A DNA stretch of 64,000 nucleotides from JAEUIA01 sp034440255 (GTDB lineage Bacteria > Planctomycetota > UBA1135 > GCA-002686595). Positions 56,454 to 64,000 of the stretch are shown in pieces. The position numbers and the translations under genes are program-made. How positions within the stretch are numbered: position 1 is the stretch's first letter; the number at the start of each line of letters is the position of its first letter. The DNA is taken from contig JAWXBU010000154.1 in the NCBI GenBank assembly GCA_034440255.1, positions 12,408 through 76,407 on the forward strand, read 5' to 3'. Below the pieces are notes generated by a model. The model searched no databases. It was not told the DNA's origin and worked only from the letters and a program-made list of their open reading frames with translations.

Positions 56454-57707
56454 GTGATCCTGCTTCGCGCGCTGATCGGCATCGTCTTCTTCATCGGCCT
56501 CGCGTGGCTCTTGTCGTGGGATCGCAAGCGCTTTCCATGGCGCGTGATCATCGGCGGCATCCTGCTGCAAGTCGTCGTCGTCGCGCTCATCACCGAAACT
56601 TCGATCGGACGCACCTTCTTCGAGAGCGCGGCCGCGTTCGTGAGCAAGCTCGTGTCGATGACGGTCCCCGGCGCGAGCGCTGTGTTCGGTCATCTCGCGA
56701 CAGACGGCGGAGTGCAATTCGTGTTCGCGTTCGCAGGCACCGGATTGATCGTGATCATCTTCGTGTCGGCGTTGATGTCGGTGCTCTACCACCTCGGCGT
56801 CATGCAAGTGCTCGTGTGGGCGCTCGCGAAGATCATGAGCAAGACGATGGGGTTGTCGGGCGGCGAATCGATGGCCGCGGCAGCGAACATTTTCATGGGG
56901 CAGACCGAAGCGCCGCTCGTGATCAAGCCGTACTTGCCGCTCATGACGCGCTCGGAGTTGAATGCGTTGATGACCGGCGGTTTCGCCACGATCGCCGGAT
57001 CGGTGATGGCGATCTACATGCAGATTCTCGGCCCCGAGATCGCGCCGCACCTGATCACGGCATCGGTGATGAGCGCTCCGGCGTCGTTCGTGATGGCGAA
57101 GATCATCCTGCCCGAGCGCGAACTCGCGACCACGTCGGGCAAGGTGGAATTGAAGATCGAAAGGAACGCCGTGAACGTGATCGAAGCGGCGGCGAACGGC
57201 ACGACGGACGGATTGAAGCTGTGGCTCAACGTCGTTGCGATGTTGATCGCGTTCATCGCGCTCGTCACGCTGCTGAATTGGCCGTTGGGCGCGATCGGCG
57301 AGTGGTGGGGCATCGAAGGTGGCTTGTCGCTTCAGCGCATTTTCAGCCTGATTTTCGCACCGTTCGCATGGGCGATCGGTATCGAGGGTTGGCACGACTG
57401 TCAGTTGGTCGGGTCGCTCTTGGGCACGCAGGTTTCGATCAACGAGTTCGTTGCATTCACCGAGTTGGGCCGGATGTTGAAGCCCGAGAGCGGCGCCATG
57501 TTGTTCGAGCACGAGCGGTCCGCGAAGATGGCCGCGTACGCGTTGTGCGGCTTCGCGAATTTCGCGTCGATCGGAATTCAGATCGGCGGGATCAGCGCTC
57601 TCGTGCCGGAGCGCAAGCAAGAGCTCGCGAAGCTCGCATTCCGCGCGATGCTCGGCGGAGCGTTCGCGTGCTGGATGACAGCGACGGTCGCGGGGATTTT
57701 CGTGTGA
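56454..57707 (+). CDS. nupC: NupC-type concentrative nucleoside transporter
   Basis: From GTG 56454 the protein is 417 residues with about ten transmembrane helices. CNT-family motifs are clear: GGVQFVFAFAGTGLIVIIFVSALMSVLYHLGVMQ, GLSGGESMAAAANIFMGQTEAPLVIKPYL, MTGGFATIAGSVMAIY, MSAPASFVMAKIILPE and a late ALCGFANFASIGIQIGG. It imports nucleosides with sodium or protons, supplying substrate for the phosphorylases on either side. Its stop overlaps the pnp GTG (GTGA at 57704). Confidence 0.93.
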   Translation: MILLRALIGIVFFIGLAWLLSWDRKRFPWRVIIGGILLQVVVVALITETSIGRTFFESAAAFVSKLVSMTVPGASAVFGHLATDGGVQFVFAFAGTGLIVIIFVSALMSVLYHLGVMQVLVWALAKIMSKTMGLSGGESMAAAANIFMGQTEAPLVIKPYLPLMTRSELNALMTGGFATIAGSVMAIYMQILGPEIAPHLITASVMSAPASFVMAKIILPERELATTSGKVELKIERNAVNVIEAAANGTTDGLKLWLNVVAMLIAFIALVTLLNWPLGAIGEWWGIEGGLSLQRIFSLIFAPFAWAIGIEGWHDCQLVGSLLGTQVSINEFVAFTELGRMLKPESGAMLFEHERSAKMAAYALCGFANFASIGIQIGGISALVPERKQELAKLAFRAMLGGAFACWMTATVAGIFV

Positions 57708-58531
57708 GCGCCTCCGGCCTTGCCCCGATCGTCGCCGCGCAAGTGTCGCGGCTCGCAGCATCGCTCGCGAAGAACGGCGTCGAGAACGTCGAAGTCGCAT
57801 TCGTGCTCGGATCCGGGCTCGGCGTGTTCGCCGATCGCATCCAGAAGGCACACGTGATTCCGTACGGCGAAATCGACGGAATGCCGCGCAGTTCCGTGCC
57901 CGGCCACGCGGGCAAACTGGTCGTCGGCGAGATCGGCGGCGTGCGCGTCGTCGCGCAACAGGGTCGCGTGCATCTGTACGAAGGTTGGAGTGCCGACGAC
58001 GTGACGCGCTGTGTGCGTGCTCTCGCTCGCTGCGGTGTGTCGCGCATCGTGCTCACGAATGCCGCTGGCGGGCTGCACAAGGATTGGCCGCCGGGCACGT
58101 TGATGCGCATCAAGGATCACGTGAACATGCAGAGCACGACGCCGCTCGCGATGAGTGAAGCGCGCGCCGCGACGCCGTGGGATTTCGAGCTCGGCTCGGT
58201 GATCGATCATGCGGCGCAACAGCAGAAGCTGCCGCTCAAACGCGGCGTGTACGCTGGCTTGCTGGGGCCGACGTACGAAACTCCGGCCGAAATCCGCATG
58301 CTCGCGTGGGTCGGCGCTGATGCGGTCGGCATGAGTACGGTGGCGGAAGCTCTCGCCGCTAGCGCGTCGGGGATGAAGGTCGCGGGCATTTCCTGCATCA
58401 CCAACTACGCCGCCGGAATCACGAACGACGTTCCGAATCACGAGGAAGTGATCGAGGTCGGTCGCCGCGCTGCGCAGAGCTTCAGCGATTTGCTGGAAGC
58501 CGCGACGCCCGAACTCGCCAAGGTTTCTTGA
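57704..58531 (+). CDS. Purine-nucleoside phosphorylase (trimeric PNP family)
   Basis: From GTG 57704 (overlapping the nupC stop) the protein is 275 residues. PNP-I landmarks: VAFVLGSGLGVFAD, VPGHAGKLVVGEI, QGRVHLYEGW, LTNAAGGLHKDWPPG, GLLGPTYETPAEIRML and GADAVGMSTVAEALAA with the purine-binding Glu. It splits inosine, guanosine and their deoxy forms into base and pentose-1-phosphate, which DeoB then isomerises. An extended ORF beginning at 55832 is antisense noise in front of this gene. Confidence 0.93.
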   Translation: MSASGLAPIVAAQVSRLAASLAKNGVENVEVAFVLGSGLGVFADRIQKAHVIPYGEIDGMPRSSVPGHAGKLVVGEIGGVRVVAQQGRVHLYEGWSADDVTRCVRALARCGVSRIVLTNAAGGLHKDWPPGTLMRIKDHVNMQSTTPLAMSEARAATPWDFELGSVIDHAAQQQKLPLKRGVYAGLLGPTYETPAEIRMLAWVGADAVGMSTVAEALAASASGMKVAGISCITNYAAGITNDVPNHEEVIEVGRRAAQSFSDLLEAATPELAKVS

Positions 58532-58568
58532 GTGCCTTGGCGGCGGGCCGCTCGCTAAGTTGTCGCGC

Positions 58569-60344
58569 ATGAGCGACCACGCCGCGCCCGAGATCGAAAC
58601 GCCCCCGCTTCCTCGACCGCCCGGCACACGCGAATTCACTTTCCGCGCCGTGATCGTGTCGTTGCTCGTCGCCGTGATGATCGCGGCGTCGTATCCGTAC
58701 ATCGTCTTGAAGCTCGGCTTCGGACCGAACATCGCCGTCGTGTCGGCGTTCTTCGGATACTTGATGCTCGCCGTCGTCTCGCGCGGAGTCGCGCTGCGCT
58801 TCGAATCGAACTTGGCGCAAGCCGCTGGAACGATCGCGGGGCAGACGGCGTTCATGTGCACGATTCTTGCGGCGTTCGACCTGTTGAGCGGCGACAAGGC
58901 GCTCGGTCTCTCCATCTCGCTGGGGCCGTGGCAAATCTTCATGTGGTTGGTCACCGCCGGGACGCTCGGTGTGTTCCTCGGAGTGCCGATGCGCCGTCAC
59001 TACATCGTCGACGAGAAATTGCCGTATGCAGACGGGATCGCTGCTGCGGAGACACTGCTCGTGCTCGACGCGCGCGGCCGTGAAGCGAAGGTCGCGATCG
59101 TTTCGATGCTCAGTGGACTCGCAAGTTCTGCCGCGTTGTCGCTGATCACGATGCGCGAGGTGTTCGGCCTGCACGAAGTCGTGAAATTGCCGCTCAACCT
59201 GTATTCGAAGATCACTGGCGTTGGCTTCGCGCTCAGCCTGTTGAACATCGGCTCGGGCATGATCATCGGCCTGCGCATCTGCGCGAACATGTTCGCCGGC
59301 ATGATCCTCTCGTGGATCATCGCGCCGCTCGTGCTGAATTCGCACGGCATCATCGGCCCGCCCGATCCCGACATCACGAAGAAGAACGACATCCTTTTAT
59401 GGGTGATGTGGCCGGCCACGGGCTTGATGGTCGCAGGCGGACTGACGGCGCTCGTGCTGAAGTGGCGCATCCTCGCACGCAGCTTCAAGGGTCTGGCGAG
59501 CGCGGGTACGGACGACGAGGACTTGCCCGGCCGTTGGTTGGTCGCGGGCATCGTCACGAGCGCGATCTCCGTCGTGCTCGTGCAGTACTTCGCGCTCGGC
59601 CTCGACGTGATGCATTCGCTCCTCGCGTTGGTGTTCTCGCTGCCGTTGATGCTCGTGGGTCTGCGCGTGCTCGGCGAGACGAACTGGGGTCCGATCAGCG
59701 CGCTGTCGAACGTGATGCAGGGCGTTTTCGGCGCGATCGCGCCTGGCAACGTGCAGGCGAACATGGTTGCCAGCGGATTGACCGGAACGATCGTCGCGAA
59801 CTCGGAAGGGCTCATCCAGAGCTACAAAACCGGACACATGATCGGCTCGAAACCGCGCTACCTGACGTACGCGCAGTTGCTCGCCGTACCCGTCGCCGCG
59901 GTCGTGATCGCGCTCGTCTACCCGATCTTCAAAGCGAGCCAAAGGATCGGCGAGCCGGACGGTTTCATCCCGGCGATCTCCGCCAAGTGGTACGGCTTCG
60001 CGAAGATTCTGAGCAAGGACGGCGCGATCCCCGAGAGCGCGGTGTGGGGCCTGGCCATCGGCGCCGCGCTCGGCATCGTGTTCACGATCCTCGAAGGTAA
60101 TCCGCGCTGGAAGAAGTGGGTTCCGTCTCCCACCGGCGTCGGCATTGGCATGCTCGTGCCCGCGGCGTACGTCACGACGATGTTCGTCGGCGCGTGGATC
60201 GCGTGGTTCGCGCAACGCAAGTCGGGCGCGAAAGCGGACGGCTGGGTCGTTCCGCTCGCGTCGGGTTTCATCGCGGGAGAGGCGTTGATCGCCGTGATCA
60301 TGGCGGTGTTGCTCGCGACCGGGCTCGTTCTGCCCGTCCTGTGA
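58569..60344 (+). CDS. OPT-family oligopeptide transporter
   Basis: From ATG 58569 the protein is 591 residues with about 14 hydrophobic helices. OPT-family features include the start REFTFRAVIVSLLVAVMIAASYPYIVLKLGFGPNIAVVSAFFGYL, EKLPYADGIAAAETLLVL, GETNWGPISALSNVMQGVFGAIAPGNVQANMVASGLTG and KTGHMIGSKPRYLTYAQLLAVPVAA. OPT proteins carry peptides, glutathione or metal chelates by proton symport; the cargo is unknown. It follows the nucleoside operon by 37 bases and may be co-transcribed. A TTG at 58560 is an alternative start. Confidence 0.9.
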   Translation: MSDHAAPEIETPPLPRPPGTREFTFRAVIVSLLVAVMIAASYPYIVLKLGFGPNIAVVSAFFGYLMLAVVSRGVALRFESNLAQAAGTIAGQTAFMCTILAAFDLLSGDKALGLSISLGPWQIFMWLVTAGTLGVFLGVPMRRHYIVDEKLPYADGIAAAETLLVLDARGREAKVAIVSMLSGLASSAALSLITMREVFGLHEVVKLPLNLYSKITGVGFALSLLNIGSGMIIGLRICANMFAGMILSWIIAPLVLNSHGIIGPPDPDITKKNDILLWVMWPATGLMVAGGLTALVLKWRILARSFKGLASAGTDDEDLPGRWLVAGIVTSAISVVLVQYFALGLDVMHSLLALVFSLPLMLVGLRVLGETNWGPISALSNVMQGVFGAIAPGNVQANMVASGLTGTIVANSEGLIQSYKTGHMIGSKPRYLTYAQLLAVPVAAVVIALVYPIFKASQRIGEPDGFIPAISAKWYGFAKILSKDGAIPESAVWGLAIGAALGIVFTILEGNPRWKKWVPSPTGVGIGMLVPAAYVTTMFVGAWIAWFAQRKSGAKADGWVVPLASGFIAGEALIAVIMAVLLATGLVLPVL

Positions 60345-60447
60345 TCGCATCCGCAATCCGCGCTCGATGTGCTGGGCTGCGCATGTCACTCGCTCCTGAT
60401 TCGCGAGGTGACCGAGCGCACACGGAAATTGCGGCCCATCCCGATGG

Positions 60448-61191
60448 CTATGCCCCGACAATCGACGGGGTCGATCGGCCCCGCTGGTTCGGCATCTGCG
60501 ACCAGAGTCGACCCTCGAGCACCCTTCCCGCGCGTTTCTTGTTCCGGCCGCCCCAGTGTTTGAAGAAAAACGGGACACAGGCGGAGATGCACTGATCACG
60601 CAGATCCGTCACCCATGCGGCTTGCATGGGGCGTGATCCAGGTCCGGATTCTCCGCCTCCGATCACCCAATCGATGTTGGCGAGATCGAGTCGATGGAGC
60701 GGGCCGAGCAGAGGCTCGAGCGAAAGGAAGCGCACGTGGGCCGACGACTCACGCAGCGAATCGATTCGTGAGCGTTGCCGATCGTCTTCGACGCTGACGC
60801 CCATCCAGACATTGCGGGGCCAGTCGATGACGGCGTCGAGCCGCGAGAGTCGACTCGCCCGCTTCGTGAGCACCTGAAGCCTGTGCTGGCTCGCTCGGCG
60901 CATCACGTCGAACACGCGCAGGATGAACTCTTCTGGCACGTCGTCGTGAAAGAGGTCGCTCATCGAGTTCACGAAGATCGTCCGCGATTTCTTCCAGCGC
61001 AGTGGAACGTCGAGCATCTGCGGTTGCAGCGTGAGTTCGAAGCCGTTGCGGTAGTTCGGCTGGCCGATCGCGCGGAGTCGCAGCGCCATGCGCTCGGCGT
61101 AGCAGTGCTTGCAACCCGCGCTGATCTTCGTGCAACCCGTCACGGGGTTCCAAGTTGCTTCAGTCCACTCGATGCTAGAGTTCTGTGCCAT
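60448..61191 (-). CDS. Three-Cys-motif (DUF5131, phage Gp37/Gp68-type) protein
   Basis: From ATG 61191 (AAGGA upstream) the protein is 247 residues. It carries GCTKISAGCKHCYAERMA, the CxxxxxxxCxxC cluster of this family, plus FVNSMSDLFHDDVPEEFI, VLTKRASRL, WMGVSVEDDR, LEPLLGPL, VIGGGESGPGSRPM and FFFKHWGGRNKKRAGRVL. This matches proteins first named in phages and annotated DUF5131; they look like radical-SAM-related proteins that bind a metal cluster. It normally pairs with TcmP, whose broken gene lies directly upstream. The protein itself is intact. Confidence 0.9.
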   Translation of the reverse strand: MAQNSSIEWTEATWNPVTGCTKISAGCKHCYAERMALRLRAIGQPNYRNGFELTLQPQMLDVPLRWKKSRTIFVNSMSDLFHDDVPEEFILRVFDVMRRASQHRLQVLTKRASRLSRLDAVIDWPRNVWMGVSVEDDRQRSRIDSLRESSAHVRFLSLEPLLGPLHRLDLANIDWVIGGGESGPGSRPMQAAWVTDLRDQCISACVPFFFKHWGGRNKKRAGRVLEGRLWSQMPNQRGRSTPSIVGA

Positions 61192-61872
61192 CAGTGCAGG
61201 TCCTTCAGGAGAGAGTTGGCGATGCTGGTCGCGATCTTGGCTCCGACTGGGTTCGAGCGGGATGAGCACCAGAGGTCGATCGCCTTCGTCGCGGCTATCA
61301 CCTCGATGGTCTGCCACTCCACGTCCATTCCGTACGGATCGAGGAAAAGGACAGCTCGATTGCTCTTGTTGTTCCACTCACCCAGACGTTGCAGCGCAGC
61401 GTTCGCATCGTCCTGGATGATTCTGATGCGATCCTTGTGATGCGGGAACTCCGAACGCAGGCCTTCGAGTGAGGCGCAGCCGGCCGCATCCTTTTCGATG
61501 AAGACGAAACGATCGAACGCTGGCAAGGTCTTCAGCGCGATCCGAGCTGAACCGTCCAGGGTGGTCCGAATCCCAGTGTTTTCGCTTTCGGAAAAGGTAG
61601 CGCGCCTGTCTGGAGTTCGGTCTCGCGCTTGCGGCTCGGCGTCCACTCGCCTGTTCCGCGTACGCATCGATCTACCACTTGCCGAAGGACTGGTTCTTCA
61701 GTGCTTCGTTGTATTTGCGAAGGTACTGGCCGAGCACCTCGAGCTTTTCTTCCGTCCACGCTCCTCCGAAGCTGTGGTGCGTTTCGTCTCGATCGTCGTG
61801 AGGAACGGGCACGCGAAATCCTGATTCGTGCAAACCTACGGAAGGCTGGGTGGACGGAGGAGGGGAAGCCAT
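61192..61872 (-). pseudogene. tcmP: Broken three-Cys-motif partner gene tcmP
   Basis: Family-like pieces lie in several minus-strand frames. Piece A (61872 to 61675): SFGGAWTEEKLEVLGQYL, then RKYNEALKNQSFGKW and a TAG (61672-61674) where a Tyr codon is expected. Piece B, shifted by one base: GTGEWTPSRKRETELQTGAL. Piece C, another frame: TLDGSARIALKTLPAFDRFVFIEKD through VLFLDPYGMDVEWQTIEVI and ATKAIDLW. A further shift after DLW gives VLIPLEP, which runs in frame into the downstream DUF5131 gene. The C-terminal half of the family is missing. At least one stop and three frameshifts make it nonfunctional. Confidence 0.8.
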
Positions 61873-62093
61873 CCCCGGCGACGGATGCATTGGGCGCAGG
61901 TACCTCGATGACGCAGCCTTGCGAGCCGACGGTGGGTTGGGACACGAATTCAAAGCGGAAATCGATCCAGGACCAGCGGACCACATTTGCCCCGTGTCAT
62001 GAGATCCCCCGAATCGACTTTCGGCACATCCATCTCTGAACGGCTAACGCGGCGCTGCCGTCGATGCGCCCAATCAGTAGAATCCCGCGGCTC

Positions 62094-62879
62094 ATGCGCA
62101 CGAACATCGACATATCCGCCCTCGTCAAACGCGTCGTCGGACGCGTCATGGCTGAACGCGGCAACGCGTCGCGAGCGGAACGCACGGCAGGCGTCTTCGT
62201 CACAGTCGAACACGGTGGCGAACCGTTGCGACCGGACAACGACGACGCGCCGAAGAAACCCGGTCGCGGGCCCGATCTCGTCACCGCTGAAATGCTCGCC
62301 AAAGTCGAGCGCGGCGGCACATTTCGCATTCCGCGCGGCGCGATCGTCACGGATCTCGCCCGCGATGAAGCCTGGCGTCGCGGCATCCGTTTCGACGAGA
62401 GCGCGACCACCGACTCCGGTCGCGTGCGCGTCGCGATCGCGGCGGATCACGGTGGGTTCGCGCTCAAGGGCGACGTGATCGAGTGGGTGCGCTCGCTCGG
62501 ACACGAGACGTTCGACCTCGGCACGCGCGACGAAAACCCCGTCGACTATCCCGACTTCGCACGCGCTGTCGCCGAAGCGGTCGCGAAAAAGAACGCCGAC
62601 ATCGGCATCGTGATCGACGGCGCTGGCATCGGCTCGGCCATGGCGGCGAACAAAGTCGTCGGTGTGCGCGCTGCGAATTGTTGGAACGCTGCGACGGCGA
62701 AGAACGCGCGCGAGCACAACTACGCCAACGTGCTCACGCTCGGCTCGAAAGTCATCACGCGTGAGGCCGCGTTCGAAGTCGTGCGCAATTTCCTCGCGAC
62801 TCCGTATGGTGAAGAACGTCACGGCAAACGCGTGAAGAAGATCATGGACATCGAGCGCGGACCGGCTCGGGCGCAGTGA
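62094..62879 (+). CDS. rpiB: RpiB/LacA-type sugar-phosphate isomerase with microcompartment-like N-terminal extension
   Basis: From ATG 62094 the protein is 261 residues, about 110 longer than stand-alone RpiB. Residues 6-22 (ISALVKRVVGRVMAERG) form an amphipathic helix like encapsulation peptides. A linker follows, then residues 62-100 (VTAEMLAKVERGG; IPRGAIVTDLARDEAWRRGI) resemble a segment seen in microcompartment cargo proteins. The RpiB domain (about 111-250) has AADHGGFALKGDVIEW, VDYPDFARAVAEAVA, IDGAGIGSAMAANK and AREHNYANVLTLG. The active-site Cys of E. coli-type RpiB is replaced by Asp (IDGAGIG), while the catalytic His is kept. It precedes a DeoC gene by 37 bases. Confidence 0.9.
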   Translation: MRTNIDISALVKRVVGRVMAERGNASRAERTAGVFVTVEHGGEPLRPDNDDAPKKPGRGPDLVTAEMLAKVERGGTFRIPRGAIVTDLARDEAWRRGIRFDESATTDSGRVRVAIAADHGGFALKGDVIEWVRSLGHETFDLGTRDENPVDYPDFARAVAEAVAKKNADIGIVIDGAGIGSAMAANKVVGVRAANCWNAATAKNAREHNYANVLTLGSKVITREAAFEVVRNFLATPYGEERHGKRVKKIMDIERGPARAQ

Positions 62880-62916
62880 CCGACTCGTCGGCCCGCAAGC
62901 ATCAGGACAATCGCAG

Positions 62917-63807
62917 ATGAAGCAATCGATCGTGGAACCCATCAGCGCTGAAAAACTCGAGGAAATCCTCGCTGAAATCGCGCGCCAGATCCTCGACCAC
63001 GGACTCGGCGCCATCGGTGGATTCGGGCAGTGGGGGTGCAGTTCGCTCTCCGTCGAGATTTGTCCCGAGCGCGTCGACGAGATGGTCACGGCAGGCGCAT
63101 GTCGCGTCGGCGTCAACTTGCCCGACGCAGCGCGCATGAGCGGCATCGCGTCGTACATCGATCACACTCTGCTCAAGCCCGAAGCCACCGCCGCGGAAGT
63201 CGACAAGTTGTGCGACGAGGCGAGGAAGAATCGTTTCGCGAGCGTGTGTGTGAACGGCACGTGGGTGAAGCGTTGCTCGGAGATCCTGCACGGTTCCGGC
63301 GTCGCCACGTGTTGCGTCGTCGGATTCCCGCTCGGCGCGAGCGCGCCCGAAGTGAAAGCGTACGAGGCTCGTCGCGCGATCGAAGACGGCGCCTGTGAGA
63401 TCGACATGGTCTTGAACGTCGGTGCGCTGAAATCCGGTGACCACGACTTCGTGCGTCGCGACATCGCCGGTGTCGCGGACGTGTGTCACAAGCTCGGCGC
63501 GCGCTTGAAAGTGATCCTCGAGACGGCGCTCTTGACCGACGCCGAAAAAGTGAAAGCGTCCGAGCTGTCACAACTCGCCGGCGCCGACTTCGTGAAGACG
63601 TCGACCGGTTTTTCGAAGGGCGGAGCCACCGCGGCCGACGTAGCGCTCATGCGCAAGACGGTCGGCCCGACGATGGGCGTCAAAGCGTCCGGCGGAGTGC
63701 GCGACATCGCTGACGCGAAAGCGATGATCGCCGCGGGAGCGACGCGCCTCGGTGCGTCCGCGTCGGTCGCGATCGTGCAAGGCGGCAAGGCAAGCGGCAG
63801 CTATTGA
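62917..63807 (+). CDS. deoC: Deoxyribose-phosphate aldolase with N-terminal helical extension
   Basis: This 296-residue protein is about 75 residues longer at the N-terminus than typical DeoC. Residues 10-28 (SAEKLEEILAEIARQIL) form an amphipathic helix, then a cysteine-containing segment (GQWGCSSLSVEICPERV; GACRVGVNLPD). The aldolase core starts near residue 78 (ASYIDHTLLKPEAT) and has VCVNGTWVKRC, EIDMVLNVGALKSGD, the Schiff-base lysine in DFVKTSTGFSKGGAT and the second lysine in GVKASGGVRD. It cleaves deoxyribose-5-phosphate to glyceraldehyde-3-phosphate and acetaldehyde. With RpiB it forms the signature pair of SPU microcompartment loci. Confidence 0.93.
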   Translation: MKQSIVEPISAEKLEEILAEIARQILDHGLGAIGGFGQWGCSSLSVEICPERVDEMVTAGACRVGVNLPDAARMSGIASYIDHTLLKPEATAAEVDKLCDEARKNRFASVCVNGTWVKRCSEILHGSGVATCCVVGFPLGASAPEVKAYEARRAIEDGACEIDMVLNVGALKSGDHDFVRRDIAGVADVCHKLGARLKVILETALLTDAEKVKASELSQLAGADFVKTSTGFSKGGATAADVALMRKTVGPTMGVKASGGVRDIADAKAMIAAGATRLGASASVAIVQGGKASGSY

Positions 63808-63919
63808 GCGCGCGATTAGGCTCCTGAATTGTCGGTTGTCTTCTGCCGTGCGGGAACGAGCGTTCGCTGCCATGCACGCTTGACAGGGGTCCGCAACCAT
63901 CACGCCACGGGATTTTTGT

Positions 63920-63952
63920 CAGCAGATCGTGCCGTCGGAGCACACTCTGCTG
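63920..63952. repeat. Two-step inverted repeat downstream of deoC
   Basis: CAGCAGA (63920-63926) pairs with TCTGCTG (63946-63952), and inside it GTGC (63929-63932) pairs with GCAC (63940-63943) around a 7-base loop. No T-tract follows on either strand, so it is not a classical terminator. It may be a structured leader or processing element for genes beyond the right edge. The rest of 63808-64000 shows no gene. Confidence 0.45.
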
Positions 63953-64000
63953 GGCATCGCGAGGCATCATGGAGACACTACCTCAGCTGCAGTGCAGTGC

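Noticed and set aside
55832..57703. In-frame 5' extension giving an 899-codon version of the purine nucleoside phosphorylase
   Set aside because: The extra 620 residues are out-of-frame translation of deoA and nupC; the real start is the GTG at 57704 overlapping the nupC stop.
55131..57851. Very long minus-strand ORF (906 codons) over deoA and nupC
   Set aside because: It is antisense to two clear enzyme and transporter genes and reads as Arg/His/Asp-rich low-complexity sequence with no motifs, typical of an antisense frame in high-GC coding DNA.
60448..61872. DUF5131/TcmP locus considered as a prophage fragment
   Set aside because: The families are known from phages, but no capsid, tail, integrase or attachment repeat is nearby.

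Overview
The window looks like a chromosomal segment of a high-GC member of the Planctomycetota. The grounds are a serine/threonine kinase fused to a sulfatase-modifying-factor-like domain, many secreted TPR, kelch and beta-helix proteins, frequent GTG starts with weak Shine-Dalgarno sites, and two secreted proteins sharing a C-terminal 'GDG..ACPCGN' module that I associate with planctomycete genomes. This assignment is an inference. I found no rRNA, tRNA or CRISPR array and no insertion sequence or phage structural genes.

Layout. 1-7.4 kb: envelope proteins (a kelch protein cut by the left edge, a module-bearing secreted protein, the kinase-FGE fusion, a lipoprotein hydrolase, a Sel1-repeat lipoprotein). 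7.7-19 kb: a TonB energy-transduction operon (TonB-dependent receptor, DUF3450, TtpC-like ExbB, ExbD, TonB, TPR protein), followed by a secreted beta-helix protein with the same C-terminal module and a helical-repeat protein. 19.2-23.3 kb (minus): a tightly packed operon HAD hydrolase, MoxR ATPase, methyltransferase, nitrilase-type glutaminase, NadE; the last two probably form a split glutamine-dependent NAD synthetase. 23.3-30.7 kb: TPR lipoprotein, methyltransferase lipoprotein with a coupled small protein, a Phd/VapC toxin-antitoxin pair, a double-PilZ protein opposite a TetR regulator, an NTF2-like lipoprotein, a YihY-type membrane protein and a DUF6496 protein. 30.7-36.4 kb (minus): ferritin-like protein, large-subunit catalase, a remnant of a zinc alcohol dehydrogenase, a methyltransferase, a MOSC protein and an MltA-type lytic transglycosylase. 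36.6-42.3 kb: secreted and membrane proteins, including a VKOR-DsbA-DsbA fusion and a cysteine-repeat protein.

42.3-44.8 kb is an arsenic operon: operator, arsR, arsM, an aquaporin-type channel and a thioredoxin-type arsC. 44.9-53.6 kb is mixed: CutC, a D-amino-acid oxidase-like protein, an unusual transketolase, and several secreted or lipoprotein genes. 53.7-58.5 kb is a nucleoside catabolism operon (small protein, deoB, deoA, a NupC-type transporter, purine nucleoside phosphorylase). Then come an OPT-family transporter and an intact three-Cys-motif (DUF5131) gene whose partner tcmP is broken by a stop and several frameshifts.

At the right edge, RpiB and DeoC homologues each carry an added N-terminal amphipathic helix and linker. 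That pair, with such extensions, is the enzymatic signature of the 'sugar phosphate utilizing' (SPU) class of bacterial microcompartment. With the nucleoside genes just upstream, it suggests a DNA/RNA-sugar scavenging pathway (nucleoside to pentose-1-P to pentose-5-P to glyceraldehyde-3-P plus acetaldehyde) whose last steps may be encapsulated. The shell genes, if present, lie outside this window.
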